Shown one piece after another: positions 48,694 through 57,931 of a stretch of 64,000 bases of DNA (its first letter is position 1; the number at the start of each line of letters is the position of its first letter). A program made the translations under genes and the position numbers. The notes under the pieces were generated by a model. The model ran no database searches. It had not been told where the DNA came from and was given only the letters and a program-made list of their open reading frames with translations. The stretch is from NCBI RefSeq assembly GCF_037963865.1, contig NZ_CP150170.1:806001-870000 (forward strand). Direction: 5' to 3'. This DNA is from Paenibacillus sp. FSL R10-2734. GTDB taxonomy: Bacteria; Bacillota; Bacilli; Paenibacillales; Paenibacillaceae.

Positions 48694-50268
48694 ATGCCGT
48701 GGATTCAAGGATATCCGTATTACTTATTAATGGGCAGTGTTCTAAGCTTTTACATGGGCGTCAGCTCCTATCGACATCGTAAGTCAGCAGGAAGACGCTA
48801 TCTATGGATCTTAATGCTGCTAGTCAGCCTCATATTTGTTGCAACGGCGGGGGAGATATTGTCATCCTCTTTTCAGGCTAAGCTGTGGTGGAAGAATGTG
48901 CAGCAGGCCCCGCTTTTTTTAAGCGCGCTGTTTACTTATGCTGTGGTTAAAGAATATGTGTCACCTTCCACGGAACGCTTGCCTATAAAGCTTGCTATTT
49001 TCGCGATTCCTATTGCTTTGGATGTACTGCTTATTTTTACGGATACCTATCATCATCTAATGCGTAGTGAAGTGGGCATCGCCACTGTTGCGGGTGTTAG
49101 TGGAATTACTGTAAAGCCTACGCTCCTTAGTATGGCTTTTATTGCGTATGATCAGCTTTTTGGTCTATATGCGGTCTTTTTGCTGGCTTTTTCCTTATTC
49201 AATAGACCGAGAGCTTTTTTGCGGCGTACTTTTCTGCTGCTGGCTGGTCTGCTAGTTCCGGTTCTTTCCGTTTTTTTACTCCCTCTTTTGAAGATCACTC
49301 TTACAGGATTTACGGCCATTACTTATTTACCCGCAATTATAGCGGCTTATTTGTGCTTGTTCGTCGACTCTAAGTCTACCATCTATCCTTTAACTAAAAT
49401 TAAAATCCTAGAGCATATGAAAGACGGCGTAGTTCTGACAGATCAGAATGATAGAATTGTTGGTATAAATGAGGCTGCGACCTCTATTTTATTTGATATT
49501 ACCGGGATTACGAACGATACCTGGATGGGGAAGAGCATTGATCTTTTTATGAGGCACCACAAGGACATCGGCGCTCATTACAGTCAAAGGACCGAAGGGC
49601 AATTTGAGATTGTACATGCTGGAATAAGTGAGGTTTGTTATGGGGTCTCTCTGATCGCTACCGAACATAGAGCAGCAGAGAGCAAGGGAATGCTTATCGT
49701 TTTTAGTGACCATAGTGAAAAGAAGCGGTATGAGCGTGAACTGGTCTATCAAGCAACGGTAGATGATTTGACTGGACTTTATAATCGCAGGCATTTTATG
49801 CAAATGGTGCTAAATCAAACGATTCCGGACGGACTAGGACTGGCACTGCTGTTATTTGATATCGATGATTTTAAGTTAATTAATGATACCTATGGTCATT
49901 TAGCAGGAGATCAGGCATTAGTTGATTTTTCGAATAAAATACTTCAGGTGTACCAAAATAAAGGCATTGCCGGAAGAGTTGGGGGCGAGGAATTTGCTGT
50001 ATGTTTTTTTGCTGAGGATAAACATGCAGCCCTGATGGAAGCAGAGGATTTCCGCACTACAATGAGTGATTATAGGATAATATTGAACCAGCACGATAGC
50101 GTTCAGCTTACCGCAAGCATCGGAGTTTCTTTTACAGAGCGTAGAGAGGTCACCTTCGAAGATTTATATCGGGAAGCCGATGAAGCGTTATACCGTTCTA
50201 AGAATTCGGGCAAGAATAGAGTGACGATGGGGCGTGAGCCTGTCTTAAGAGAAGCGATGAAGGGCTAA
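48694..50268 (+). CDS. Membrane diguanylate cyclase (7TM-PAS-GGDEF)
   Basis: 524 residues. Seven membrane helices fill residues 1 to about 225, like the 7TM region of some histidine kinases. A PAS domain comes next (ILEHMKDGVVLTDQNDRIVG), then a GGDEF domain from about residue 355 (DDLTGLYNRRHFM, LLFDIDDFKLINDTYGHLAG). The active-site loop is GGEEF, which is functional, so it should make c-di-GMP from two GTP. The product-inhibition RxxD is replaced by NKGI, so feedback control through that site is absent. Its closeness to the yda-type cluster with a c-di-GMP receptor makes a functional link plausible. The input signal is unknown. Confidence 0.92.
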   Translation: MPWIQGYPYYLLMGSVLSFYMGVSSYRHRKSAGRRYLWILMLLVSLIFVATAGEILSSSFQAKLWWKNVQQAPLFLSALFTYAVVKEYVSPSTERLPIKLAIFAIPIALDVLLIFTDTYHHLMRSEVGIATVAGVSGITVKPTLLSMAFIAYDQLFGLYAVFLLAFSLFNRPRAFLRRTFLLLAGLLVPVLSVFLLPLLKITLTGFTAITYLPAIIAAYLCLFVDSKSTIYPLTKIKILEHMKDGVVLTDQNDRIVGINEAATSILFDITGITNDTWMGKSIDLFMRHHKDIGAHYSQRTEGQFEIVHAGISEVCYGVSLIATEHRAAESKGMLIVFSDHSEKKRYERELVYQATVDDLTGLYNRRHFMQMVLNQTIPDGLGLALLLFDIDDFKLINDTYGHLAGDQALVDFSNKILQVYQNKGIAGRVGGEEFAVCFFAEDKHAALMEAEDFRTTMSDYRIILNQHDSVQLTASIGVSFTERREVTFEDLYREADEALYRSKNSGKNRVTMGREPVLREAMKG

Positions 50269-50325
50269 GGAGCGTGCAGAAGCTAGATCTTGCGCTTATA
50301 GCATCGAATATAAAGGAGTGTCTTC

Positions 50326-51039
50326 ATGAATCTGACTATTAATGAAGTGATGAGTAAGCTTGAGGAGATGGGTACAGAGCAGACGAAGCGTACCTTCATA
50401 CGACATGGTTCTAAGGAGCCTTTATTCGGAGTGAGAATAGGGGACATGAAGAAGCTGGTTAAGGATATCAAGAAAGACCAGAGCCTAGCTCGTGCTTTGT
50501 ATCAGACGGGTAATTATGATGCGATGTATTTGGCAGGACTTACGGTTGATCCTAAGAGTCTTACAAAGGAAGAGCTTCAAGACTGGGTGTCGGCGGCTTA
50601 CTGTAGTGGATTAGCGGAATATACGGTAGCGTCTGTCGCCGCAGAGAGTCCATACGCATTGGAGCTTGCGAGAGAGTGGATTTCTTCATCGGATGAAATG
50701 GTGGCCACCTGTGGCTGGAGTACTTATGGAAATTACATTTCAGTAACGCCGGATGAACTGCTGGACATCACTGAGATCAGAAAGCTGCTACAGCAGATTG
50801 AAGCTACCATTCATCAGGAACGGAATCGAGTTCGTTACACGATGAATATGTTTGTAATTATTGCCGGCAGCAGCGTAGCAGAGCTGCATGATGAGGCGAC
50901 ACGCATTGCTGAAAGCATTGGAAAGGTCCAGGTACATATGGGACAAACCGCATGTAAAGTGCCGCTGGCTGTAGACTATATTGCTAAGGTTGAGCAGGCT
51001 GGAAAGCTTGGTGTGAAGAAGAAGACCTGTATTTGTTAA
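50326..51039 (+). CDS. DNA alkylation repair protein (AlkD-like HEAT repeats)
   Basis: 237 residues. An AlkD/AlkC-superfamily glycosylase-type fold of HEAT-like helical repeats: FIRHGSKEPLFGVRIGDMKK, LYQTGNYDAMYLAGLTVDP, YTVASVAAESPYALELAREW and ATCGWSTYGNYISV. AlkD removes bulky or cationic N3/N7-alkyl purines without base flipping. The usual catalytic Asp/Trp positions are not certain in this divergent member, so the exact activity is open. GGAGTGTCTTC precedes the ATG. The two C-terminal Cys (KKTCIC) may be solvent exposed. It is separated from the cyclase by 57 bases and could be transcribed with it. Confidence 0.85.
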   Translation: MNLTINEVMSKLEEMGTEQTKRTFIRHGSKEPLFGVRIGDMKKLVKDIKKDQSLARALYQTGNYDAMYLAGLTVDPKSLTKEELQDWVSAAYCSGLAEYTVASVAAESPYALELAREWISSSDEMVATCGWSTYGNYISVTPDELLDITEIRKLLQQIEATIHQERNRVRYTMNMFVIIAGSSVAELHDEATRIAESIGKVQVHMGQTACKVPLAVDYIAKVEQAGKLGVKKKTCIC

Positions 51040-51051
51040 AAATAATCAAAC

Positions 51052-51089
51052 AAAAGGCCAGTTCTCGTAATCCGAGAACTGGCCTTTTT
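51052..51089. terminator. Bidirectional terminator
   Basis: AAAAGGCCAGTTCTCG, 5-base loop, CGAGAACTGGCCTTTTT: a perfect 16-bp stem between two convergent genes. Confidence 0.95.
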
Positions 51090-51128
51090 AATTTATAGTC
51101 TTATCTACGAAGACTGCTGATTACACTC

Positions 51129-52169
51129 TTATTGTTGTACGGAATCTACTACGACTTTTACAGCTGTGCCGATTGGTGGCAGACTCTTAGTGAGCATCGG
51201 GCTGTAGAATCCAATAACCTTCGCGTCTTTTACAAGCTCGCTGCTTTTAACAGCTTCGCCATCTTTGTTCATTAGCACGGTATCTTTACTAATACGCAGC
51301 ACTACTTCTTTTTGTGACTGTTCGCTCAGGCCACTGCCTTTAACAGTGATGCTGATGTTTCCTTCATCGTCCTTTTGAACCTCTTCAATGGTACCTGCTG
51401 TGCCCAGAAGATCATTTTGTTTCTGCTCATCTAGCACAGTGATCTTGTAAGTTGGAGTTTGCGGTGGCAGGCTCATGGTCATGATCATGGAATGCTCAGC
51501 TTTTACGGTCATACCAATCTGAAGATCTTTCAGTGCAAGCTTAGTACCGTCTGCCATTTCGATCGTGGTATCTTCACCTACATTCAGTACGATGCCATCT
51601 GTGCCTACACCCTGAATCTGAACGGATTGGTATTTGCCTTCATTATTGACAGCTGTAATCACACCAGTCTTGGTCATGTGCTCCTCTTGATTAGCATCAG
51701 TGATCACGATGGAATCTCCCTTCACTGTCATGTTGTGGTGGATGATTTCACTTACAAAGGAAGCTGGTACATACAAAGTGGATCCAACCAATTGAGGTGC
51801 AGTTCCAAGCGTAGTATTCATTTTGTTGATACTATAGCGATCTTCTCCTGCTTTCACTGAAGTGAACACCGCACCATTGATAAGTTCAACGGATTTAGTC
51901 TTTCCATTCCAAGTTAATTCGAAGCCGAGTGCTTCAGTAACCGAACGAAGTGGCACCATAGGTTCTTTACCATTAGCAGTTTGGAAACCTTTTTCTTTAA
52001 GAGCGGACCCATTGATTTCAATCGCAAATGTTTTTTGATTAGCGCTAACGGAGGTTTGAGTAGCGTCATTTTTTGCAGAAGTTGTGGTTGGTGCAGCGTA
52101 AGCTGCTCCTGTTGAAAGTGCTAGGGACAAGGTTAATAGAACCATACTTGTTTTTAAGGTGTTGTTCAT
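51129..52169 (-). CDS. Secreted stalk-domain protein (copper-amine-oxidase-N type)
   Basis: 346 residues with a signal peptide (SMVLLTLSLALSTGAAYAAP). The next 130 residues are a stalk domain with EPMVPLRSVTEALGFELTWN, SVELINGAVFTSVKAGEDRY and LVGSTLYVPASFVSEII. The C-terminal half has two beta-rich segments that look like small OB-type or repeat domains (VQIQGVGTDGIVLNVGEDTT; ISITVKGSGLSEQSQKEVVL). No enzyme motif is present. Such proteins are numerous in Paenibacillus and are thought to be cell-wall or matrix associated. It is single, with AAAAGGAGC upstream of the ATG. Compare the other stalk protein at 1390-2496. Confidence 0.82.
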   Translation of the reverse strand: MNNTLKTSMVLLTLSLALSTGAAYAAPTTTSAKNDATQTSVSANQKTFAIEINGSALKEKGFQTANGKEPMVPLRSVTEALGFELTWNGKTKSVELINGAVFTSVKAGEDRYSINKMNTTLGTAPQLVGSTLYVPASFVSEIIHHNMTVKGDSIVITDANQEEHMTKTGVITAVNNEGKYQSVQIQGVGTDGIVLNVGEDTTIEMADGTKLALKDLQIGMTVKAEHSMIMTMSLPPQTPTYKITVLDEQKQNDLLGTAGTIEEVQKDDEGNISITVKGSGLSEQSQKEVVLRISKDTVLMNKDGEAVKSSELVKDAKVIGFYSPMLTKSLPPIGTAVKVVVDSVQQ

Positions 52170-52361
52170 AGTTGTTAGCTCCTTTTATAAAGTCATTTGT
52201 TAGTGTTGTTATTATCTAGACGGGACATCCCTCCAATATGTTGCAGGTTATCTGGAATTATTCCGTAATATTCATGTATCCAAATCATAAAAAAGAGTAA
52301 GAGACCGTTTCCGTTTGTAGTAAAATGGAAATATTAACAATCGCTCACATTAGGAGGCGCT

Positions 52362-54929
52362 ATGGAGTCATTCAAAGATCGACTTAGATTCATGAAGGTC
52401 CAGCAGGACGGGCTTGTTAAGGAATATGAAGCTCTGATCGCGGAATATGAAAGTCACGATCTGGTCAACGAGAATGAACACTTGAAGAAGGAATATGAGA
52501 AGCATAAGCTTGCTTTAGTTGAGCTGAAGACTCAGGTAGGGAAGCTTCAAGAAGAGAATATTGAGCTAAAAGTTACGCTAACGGAACAAATCTTAGATGA
52601 GAAGCTCGGCATTCTTCACGTGTCTAGACAGAAGCTACAGACTTATTTTGCCTCTAAAAGCCTTGCTCATACGGATCGACTGACGGCTTTTGAGGTAGAG
52701 ACGAAGCGTCATATTCAGCAGCTGTACCAAACAGCCGCAAGGCAGCTCGGCGAGGATAAGGAAGAGTTATCCGGTCGGCTCGGTGCGTTGTCGGCGGAAT
52801 TAAATGAGCGTGTGCAAGCGCAGCGGCAAAGGCAGAGGGAATCCGAAGTGGGGCTGAACTCCAGAATAGATAACGGATTACATGATTTTGCCTCGGAAGA
52901 GATCAGTGAAGAGGTACTGGAGCGTCGAAGAAAACAAAATCATATCGAAATGAAGATTGGGCTAGGCTGGATTAACAAGCTGGGAATATTGCTGCTGATT
53001 TTGGCCGTGGGCGCGGCATTCAGATATACCTACTCCAACTGGTTCACAGGATATATGAAGGGAAGCGCCTTTTTTCTACTGGGACTACTGATGTTAGGGG
53101 GCGGGGAGTGGCTGTATCGCAGAGGAAAAGGGACATTCGCATTAGGGCTACTTGGCGGCGGAATATCAGTGCTGTATGGCTCTATTTTCTATAGCTATTT
53201 TTTATTGGATATCATCAGTATTTATGTAGGGCTGTCCTTATCCGTGCTCGTCACTTTGACTGCTGTGCTCCTGTCTTTAAGGTATGAATCACGAAGTATT
53301 TGTGCTTTGGGCTTAATCGGAGGGTACCTGCCACTGTACTCTTATCTGGGGGCATTTGGTCTTTCGGGCAACGCGGTTTACGTGGCAATGGGTTACTTGT
53401 TTCTACTGAATTTGTTCATTCTATTGATCTCCTTCCGCAAACGTTGGAACGTTGTCAATTATATCAGCTACTTATTTAATACACCTTCCATGCTGATATT
53501 AATAGCGTTATCGGATAGCGATGGAATAAATATGATTTATGCGGTACTAACTTTTGTTATGTATTTGGGCATTACGTTATGGTATCCGTTCAAGTATCGC
53601 TCCAAGTTGTCTTGGTGGGATTTCTCTCTACTAGGATGCAACACGTTTATTAGCTGTCTCACCTTGTATCTTCTATTCCTGGATGCAGGACTGAAGGATT
53701 ACAATGGTGCGCTGGCGCTGGTCTTCTGTCTGCTGTATTTGGCGCTTGGACGAGGGCTTGAAAAGCTGATGCCACAGGAAAAAGAAAGCATGCTACTATT
53801 CTACGCTACTTCGTTGACCTTCGGTATTCTGATGATTCCGTTCCAATTCGGAGCGGCTTGGTGGTCCATAGGTTGGTTGATCGAGGGTGTGGTACTTACC
53901 TTGTTTGGTAATCTAAATCGGTTCAAGGGAATGGAAAGGGCAGGCTGGGGTATTTTGACGCTATGCCTTGTGGTATTCTTCGGTCTAAATGTACCGTTGC
54001 AATTGGAAATAGCCAATGAATGGATGAATTCCGCAGACGCCTATTTTCCGCTAAAATATGTCTTCATTACTGTAGGCATGCTTATTATCACCGTATTGTA
54101 TGCCGTTCAGCATAACCGAAAGGATGCACATCAGCGTAGTGAGCCGTACGAAATCACATTGGCCCTATGGTTTAAATACGCGACGTTATTGAATTTCTGG
54201 ATCTATGGTTTGTATGAATCGAGAAGATTATATCGTCTAGCTGTACCGGAGGATTTCTCGCATAGAACCTTCTATAATTTGCTGATGTCTGCTCTATTAA
54301 CTATTGTTCTGGCTTATGTACTGCCAAAGGTAAAGGTGCTGTACGACACGATTGTTAAGTATTTTGTGAGATTCCTCTTTGGGATCGGATACGCTATTTG
54401 TTTGTTAATCACAGTAGGCTTACCAAGTCTGGAGAATGATCTTGCACGTAATACTGGAGCTGATTATATCGCGCTGAGTGTACTTATCATCTTTAATATC
54501 TTCGTTTGGTTTAGTGGACGAGATTTACTGGTCACCATGCTTAAACGTGAGTATAAAAGTATGGAGATATACCCTGTCTTCATGGGGGTGTATCTGCTCG
54601 GGATCATTACCGCTTTTTTAGGGGTACAGCTGCAATTAAATGACGCGGGATTAATATTTAGTCTCGTTTATCTGTTGATAGCAGTTCTGTTCATCATGTA
54701 CGGCTTCCGCAAAAGATATGTGTACATTCGGCGCTTCGGCCTTGGATTAACGTTATTGGCAACAGGTAAGCTACTGCTATACGATCTGGGACTACTGAAT
54801 ACCGGAAGCAAAATCATCGCCTATGCCAGCTTTGGGATTTGCCTGCTCGGGATCTCCTATCTCTATCAAAAGGTATCCAATAAAATGCAGGAGGGTCAGG
54901 TGGAGACGGAGAATGAGACTAAGGGATAG
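52362..54929 (+). CDS. Large polytopic membrane protein, DUF2339 family
   Basis: 855 residues. The first roughly 140 residues are a charged coiled coil (YEALIAEYESHDLVNENEHL; QTAARQLGEDKEELSGRLGA). Then IEMKIGLGWINKLGILLLIL, the DUF2339 signature start, is followed by about 20-24 membrane helices to the end. Characteristic pieces are GGGISVLYGSIFYSYFLLDI and AWWSIGWLIEGVVLTLFG. Function is unknown; a role in cell-envelope physiology or spores has been suggested for relatives without firm evidence. AGGAGG precedes the ATG. A HAD phosphatase gene follows by 33 bases and may be co-transcribed. Confidence 0.87.
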   Translation: MESFKDRLRFMKVQQDGLVKEYEALIAEYESHDLVNENEHLKKEYEKHKLALVELKTQVGKLQEENIELKVTLTEQILDEKLGILHVSRQKLQTYFASKSLAHTDRLTAFEVETKRHIQQLYQTAARQLGEDKEELSGRLGALSAELNERVQAQRQRQRESEVGLNSRIDNGLHDFASEEISEEVLERRRKQNHIEMKIGLGWINKLGILLLILAVGAAFRYTYSNWFTGYMKGSAFFLLGLLMLGGGEWLYRRGKGTFALGLLGGGISVLYGSIFYSYFLLDIISIYVGLSLSVLVTLTAVLLSLRYESRSICALGLIGGYLPLYSYLGAFGLSGNAVYVAMGYLFLLNLFILLISFRKRWNVVNYISYLFNTPSMLILIALSDSDGINMIYAVLTFVMYLGITLWYPFKYRSKLSWWDFSLLGCNTFISCLTLYLLFLDAGLKDYNGALALVFCLLYLALGRGLEKLMPQEKESMLLFYATSLTFGILMIPFQFGAAWWSIGWLIEGVVLTLFGNLNRFKGMERAGWGILTLCLVVFFGLNVPLQLEIANEWMNSADAYFPLKYVFITVGMLIITVLYAVQHNRKDAHQRSEPYEITLALWFKYATLLNFWIYGLYESRRLYRLAVPEDFSHRTFYNLLMSALLTIVLAYVLPKVKVLYDTIVKYFVRFLFGIGYAICLLITVGLPSLENDLARNTGADYIALSVLIIFNIFVWFSGRDLLVTMLKREYKSMEIYPVFMGVYLLGIITAFLGVQLQLNDAGLIFSLVYLLIAVLFIMYGFRKRYVYIRRFGLGLTLLATGKLLLYDLGLLNTGSKIIAYASFGICLLGISYLYQKVSNKMQEGQVETENETKG

Positions 54930-54962
54930 ACTACAATGTGAACCATAGGAAGGAAGACGAGG

Positions 54963-55676
54963 ATGTATCAGACTTATATTTTTGATCTGTACGGGACACT
55001 AATTGATATTAAGACAGATGAGGAGAACCCTGAGATCTGGGAAAGGTTAGCTCTCCACTTCGGATATCAGGGGTTGTCCGTATCAGGTGAAGAATTGCAG
55101 GAACGTTTTCTACAGGAAAGGGATCTGCAACTAGAGGAAGCCGCACGGAGCTGTGAGTATCCGGATTTCGTAATGGAGGAAGTGTTTCGGTCTGTGGCCC
55201 GTCAATTGGGTGGAGAACCGGATCAGGCATGGTTATATGAAACCGTGAGGTGGCTGCGGACGTTATCGATGATCCAGATCTCTCTATATGACGGTGTGAC
55301 GGACATTCTACAAACGTTAAGAGAACGTGGCAAAAAAGTATTCCTGCTCTCCAACGGGCAGAAAACCTTTATTGAGGCAGAATTAACTATGCTCGGAATC
55401 ATACATTTATTTGATGGTATTGCGATCTCTTCGGAAGCAGGGGTGAGCAAGCCAGATCCGCTATTTTATCAGTATTTAGTCGAAAAATATGGAGCGGATT
55501 TGAGCTCAGCCATCATGATTGGAAATGATCCTCGTACGGATATTGAGGGAGCTCTGAAGGTAGGTATAGACTCCTGTTACATTCGTACAGAATCCTCACC
55601 GTCTGGTATAGAAGTGAGGAGCAATTATAGTATATTAGATGCGGATTTGCGGAAAATTCCTGGTTGGAACTCGTAA
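54963..55676 (+). CDS. HAD-family hydrolase (YjjG-like phosphatase)
   Basis: 237 residues. HAD motifs in order: I, FDLYGTLIDI (a variant of DxDGT with Leu-Tyr, as in several nucleotidases); II, LLSNGQKTF; III, Lys in VSKPDPLFYQ; and IV, IGNDPRTDIEGA. The helical cap (residues about 20-100) is the C1 type. Substrates of this group include nucleotides and sugar phosphates; YjjG cleans up non-canonical pyrimidine nucleotides. The exact substrate is not readable here. The start lies 33 bases after the DUF2339 stop. Confidence 0.9.
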   Translation: MYQTYIFDLYGTLIDIKTDEENPEIWERLALHFGYQGLSVSGEELQERFLQERDLQLEEAARSCEYPDFVMEEVFRSVARQLGGEPDQAWLYETVRWLRTLSMIQISLYDGVTDILQTLRERGKKVFLLSNGQKTFIEAELTMLGIIHLFDGIAISSEAGVSKPDPLFYQYLVEKYGADLSSAIMIGNDPRTDIEGALKVGIDSCYIRTESSPSGIEVRSNYSILDADLRKIPGWNS

Positions 55677-55688
55677 CTGAACCCAAAA

Positions 55689-55730
55689 AGTCCCCGTCCC
55701 CGGCTTCTTACTCACCGGTTACGGGGACTT
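55689..55730. terminator. Terminator between HAD and gdhA
   Basis: AGTCCCCGT and ACGGGGACT flank an inner CCGG/CCGG hairpin; the genes on either side converge. Confidence 0.8.
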
Positions 55731-55770
55731 CGTATGTCGGACGTTTAGGATCACAACGCCGTTTGCTTGA

Positions 55771-57156
55771 TTAGATTACACCTTCAGCCAGCATAGCATC
55801 GGCTACTTTTTTGAATCCAGCGATGTTCGCTCCTGCAACAAGGTTGCCGGACTGTCCATACTGCTCGGATGCATCTACAGATTGCTCATAGATGGAAACC
55901 ATGATCTCATGCAGCTTCGTGTCTACTTCTTCAAAGCTCCAAGACATACGCATGCTGTTTTGTGCCATTTCAAGCGCGGATACAGCTACGCCCCCAGCAT
56001 TAGCAGCTTTGGCAGGTGCGAATAGCACGCCAGCCTGTTGGAACTGGTGAATAGCTTCAAGGGTAGATGGCATGTTGGCACCTTCACCTACTGCTTTAAC
56101 ACCATTCTCAATCAGTTTTAATGCCATGGTCTCATCAATCTCATTCTGAGTAGCACTCGGAAGGGCGATATCACAAGGAATAGTCCAAATTTGCGTGGAA
56201 TCTTCGGTATACACAGCGTTAGGATGTTCATTCACATACTCACTAATCCGTTTTCTTTCGACTTCTTTCAGGCGGCGGACAGTTTCGAGGTTAATGCCGT
56301 TTTCGTCATAGATATATCCAGCGGAGTCACTACAAGCTACGACTGTTGCGCCTAGCTGTACAGCTTTTTCAATCGCATAGATCGCTACGTTACCAGAACC
56401 GGAAACAACAACGCGGCTTCCTTCAAAGGAAAGGCCTTTTGCTTTCAGCATCTCATTTACGAAATAAACTGTACCGTAACCAGTAGCCTCTGTCCGAGCC
56501 TGACTTCCGCCGTAACCAATACCTTTACCAGTCAATACGCCAGCCGGATATCCTCCGCGGATCCGCTTGTATTGTCCATACATATAACCAATCTCACGAG
56601 CGCCTACGCCGATATCCCCCGCAGGTACGTCTTGGTCAGGACCGATATAATTCTGCAATTCAGTCATGAAGCTTTGAGCAAATCGCATAATCTCGCCTTC
56701 AGATTTTCCTTTAGGATCAAAGTCGGATCCGCCTTTACCTCCGCCGATGTGTTGGCCGGTAAGCGCGTTCTTGAAAATTTGTTCGAAGCCGAGGAATTTA
56801 ATGATACTAGCATTAACGGATGGGTGAAAACGAAGTCCGCCTTTGTAAGGCCCGATTGCACTACTGAACTGTACGCGATATCCACGGTTCACTCTTACCT
56901 TGCCTTGGTCGTCGGTCCAAGGTACACGGAACATAATCAAACGTTCTGGTTCGACCAATCTTTCAAGAATGGCATTTTCCTGATACTTAGGTTCAGCAGC
57001 GAGGATCGGAAGCAAAGATTCGAGGATTTCCTTTACAGCCTGATGAAATTCGGGCTCAAAAGGATTACGTGCAACAACCTGTGCGTATACGTCTTCGATA
57101 TAACGATGTGCCTTGTTGCTGTTTGTGTCTAATTGCTGGGTAGATACTGAGCTCAT
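55771..57156 (-). CDS. gdhA: Glutamate dehydrogenase, hexameric NADP-type
   Basis: 461 residues; the E. coli-type anabolic enzyme has about 447. It makes glutamate from 2-oxoglutarate, ammonia and NADPH. The Glu/Leu/Phe/Val dehydrogenase active-site segment GGGKGGSDFDPKGKSEGEIM contains the catalytic Lys. VPAGDIGVGAREIGYMYGQY carries an Asp of the site. The Rossmann domain begins VVVSGSGNVAIYAIEKA. The N-terminal 55 residues match the small-hexamer GDH pattern. It diverges from the gene at 57388. Regulation by nitrogen is expected but I see no convincing GlnR/TnrA site. Confidence 0.96.
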   Translation of the reverse strand: MSSVSTQQLDTNSNKAHRYIEDVYAQVVARNPFEPEFHQAVKEILESLLPILAAEPKYQENAILERLVEPERLIMFRVPWTDDQGKVRVNRGYRVQFSSAIGPYKGGLRFHPSVNASIIKFLGFEQIFKNALTGQHIGGGKGGSDFDPKGKSEGEIMRFAQSFMTELQNYIGPDQDVPAGDIGVGAREIGYMYGQYKRIRGGYPAGVLTGKGIGYGGSQARTEATGYGTVYFVNEMLKAKGLSFEGSRVVVSGSGNVAIYAIEKAVQLGATVVACSDSAGYIYDENGINLETVRRLKEVERKRISEYVNEHPNAVYTEDSTQIWTIPCDIALPSATQNEIDETMALKLIENGVKAVGEGANMPSTLEAIHQFQQAGVLFAPAKAANAGGVAVSALEMAQNSMRMSWSFEEVDTKLHEIMVSIYEQSVDASEQYGQSGNLVAGANIAGFKKVADAMLAEGVI

Positions 57157-57387
57157 GAATTCAACCGCCTTTTCTAGTATTCAATTTGGTCCAACACTTT
57201 TTTTATATTTTGGCACAAGTCATACTTCCTCACAACTGTTTTTATTAAATAACTTACTTGAAGTGGAATGTTATTTAGACTATGGTGATATGAAATATGT
57301 TAAAAAAGCTGGGCATACTTCGTGTAATGACGCGTTAAAGCGCGAAATATGCTACAATGGGTGTGTAATAATTGTAAGGAGATGAAT

Positions 57388-57672
57388 TTGAAAATGAGTG
57401 ACAAAGTAAATGAACAGGAGTTAGTAACGGTCTTATCTGCCAAAACTAAAGTGGACCCTAATTTGATCCGGTTAGTACTGAAGCATGAACAGACCTTTAT
57501 CAATAAGGCCAAAGCCAATGCCAAAGGCGAGGTAGACATCGACAATGATGATCTGGTTGACTATGTTGTTGCCCAGCGTGATGTGAAGCTGGATGAAATT
57601 ACAGTTGAGACGATTCTTGATGCGGAGATGGATTACTTAATGGATAAAGGGTTGGCTGGATACATCGATTAA
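57388..57672 (+). CDS. Small acidic hypothetical protein
   Basis: 94 residues from a TTG at 57388, six bases after AAGGAG; the ATG two codons later (57394) is the alternative. An extended -10 (TGCTACAAT near 57349) lies upstream. There is no membrane helix, signal or Cys. The charge is negative, with two helical parts: EQELVTVLSAKTKVDPNLIR and ITVETILDAEMDYLMDKG. It might be a small DNA- or protein-binding helical domain, but I do not recognise the family. It diverges from gdhA. An 11-bp hairpin follows 11 bases after the stop. Confidence 0.7.
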   Translation: MKMSDKVNEQELVTVLSAKTKVDPNLIRLVLKHEQTFINKAKANAKGEVDIDNDDLVDYVVAQRDVKLDEITVETILDAEMDYLMDKGLAGYID

Positions 57673-57683
57673 CCCGTTCATAT

Positions 57684-57727
57684 TTCCGGCTCTAGAGCCA
57701 GTTGTTCAAGAGGATATAGAGCCGGAA
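57684..57727 (+). terminator. Hairpin after small ORF (no U-run)
   Basis: TTCCGGCTCTA and TAGAGCCGGAA form a perfect 11-bp stem but an A-run follows, so it may stabilise the 3' end rather than terminate. Confidence 0.45.
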
Positions 57728-57749
57728 TAAAAAAAAGTAGGCATTGTCA

Positions 57750-57778
57750 TTGCATTCAGCAATTTAGTGTGGTACAAT
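57750..57778 (+). promoter_or_regulatory. csp promoter
   Basis: TTGCAT, 17 bases, TACAAT with an upstream TG (extended -10). Transcription would start near 57785, leaving a leader of about 147 bases. Confidence 0.75.
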
Positions 57779-57784
57779 GAAGTT

Positions 57785-57931
57785 AATCATAAATTTAACC
57801 CTTAATTCACATATTGTAAAAGGTTATCATTTGTGCGTATGAGTCCTTTTCCAATGTGTGAATTTTTATTTGTTCGTACACCACGTAGGAATAAAAGGAC
57901 ATGTGTTAAATAAAATATTGGAGGTAATATT
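57785..57931 (+). ncRNA. Structured cold-shock leader (candidate RNA thermosensor)
   Basis: Segment A (57806-57823) pairs with B (57845-57862) over 18 positions with one mismatch and one G-U. B overlaps two other pairings: GTCCTTTT (57843-57850) with AAAAGGAC (57893-57900), and CCAATGT (57851-57857) with ATATTGG (57915-57921). The last covers the first two G of the SD GGAGG (57920-57924). The A-B fold would leave the SD free. Long switching leaders are known for cspA-type genes. Confidence 0.5.

Noticed and set aside
56572..57132. 186-codon frame antisense to gdhA
   Set aside because: The minus strand carries an unmistakable glutamate dehydrogenase; the frame has no RBS.
57324..57340. GlnR/TnrA-like TGTAA-N7-TTAAA between gdhA and the small ORF
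   Set aside because: A mismatch at a key C and a position far from the gdhA promoter make it unconvincing.
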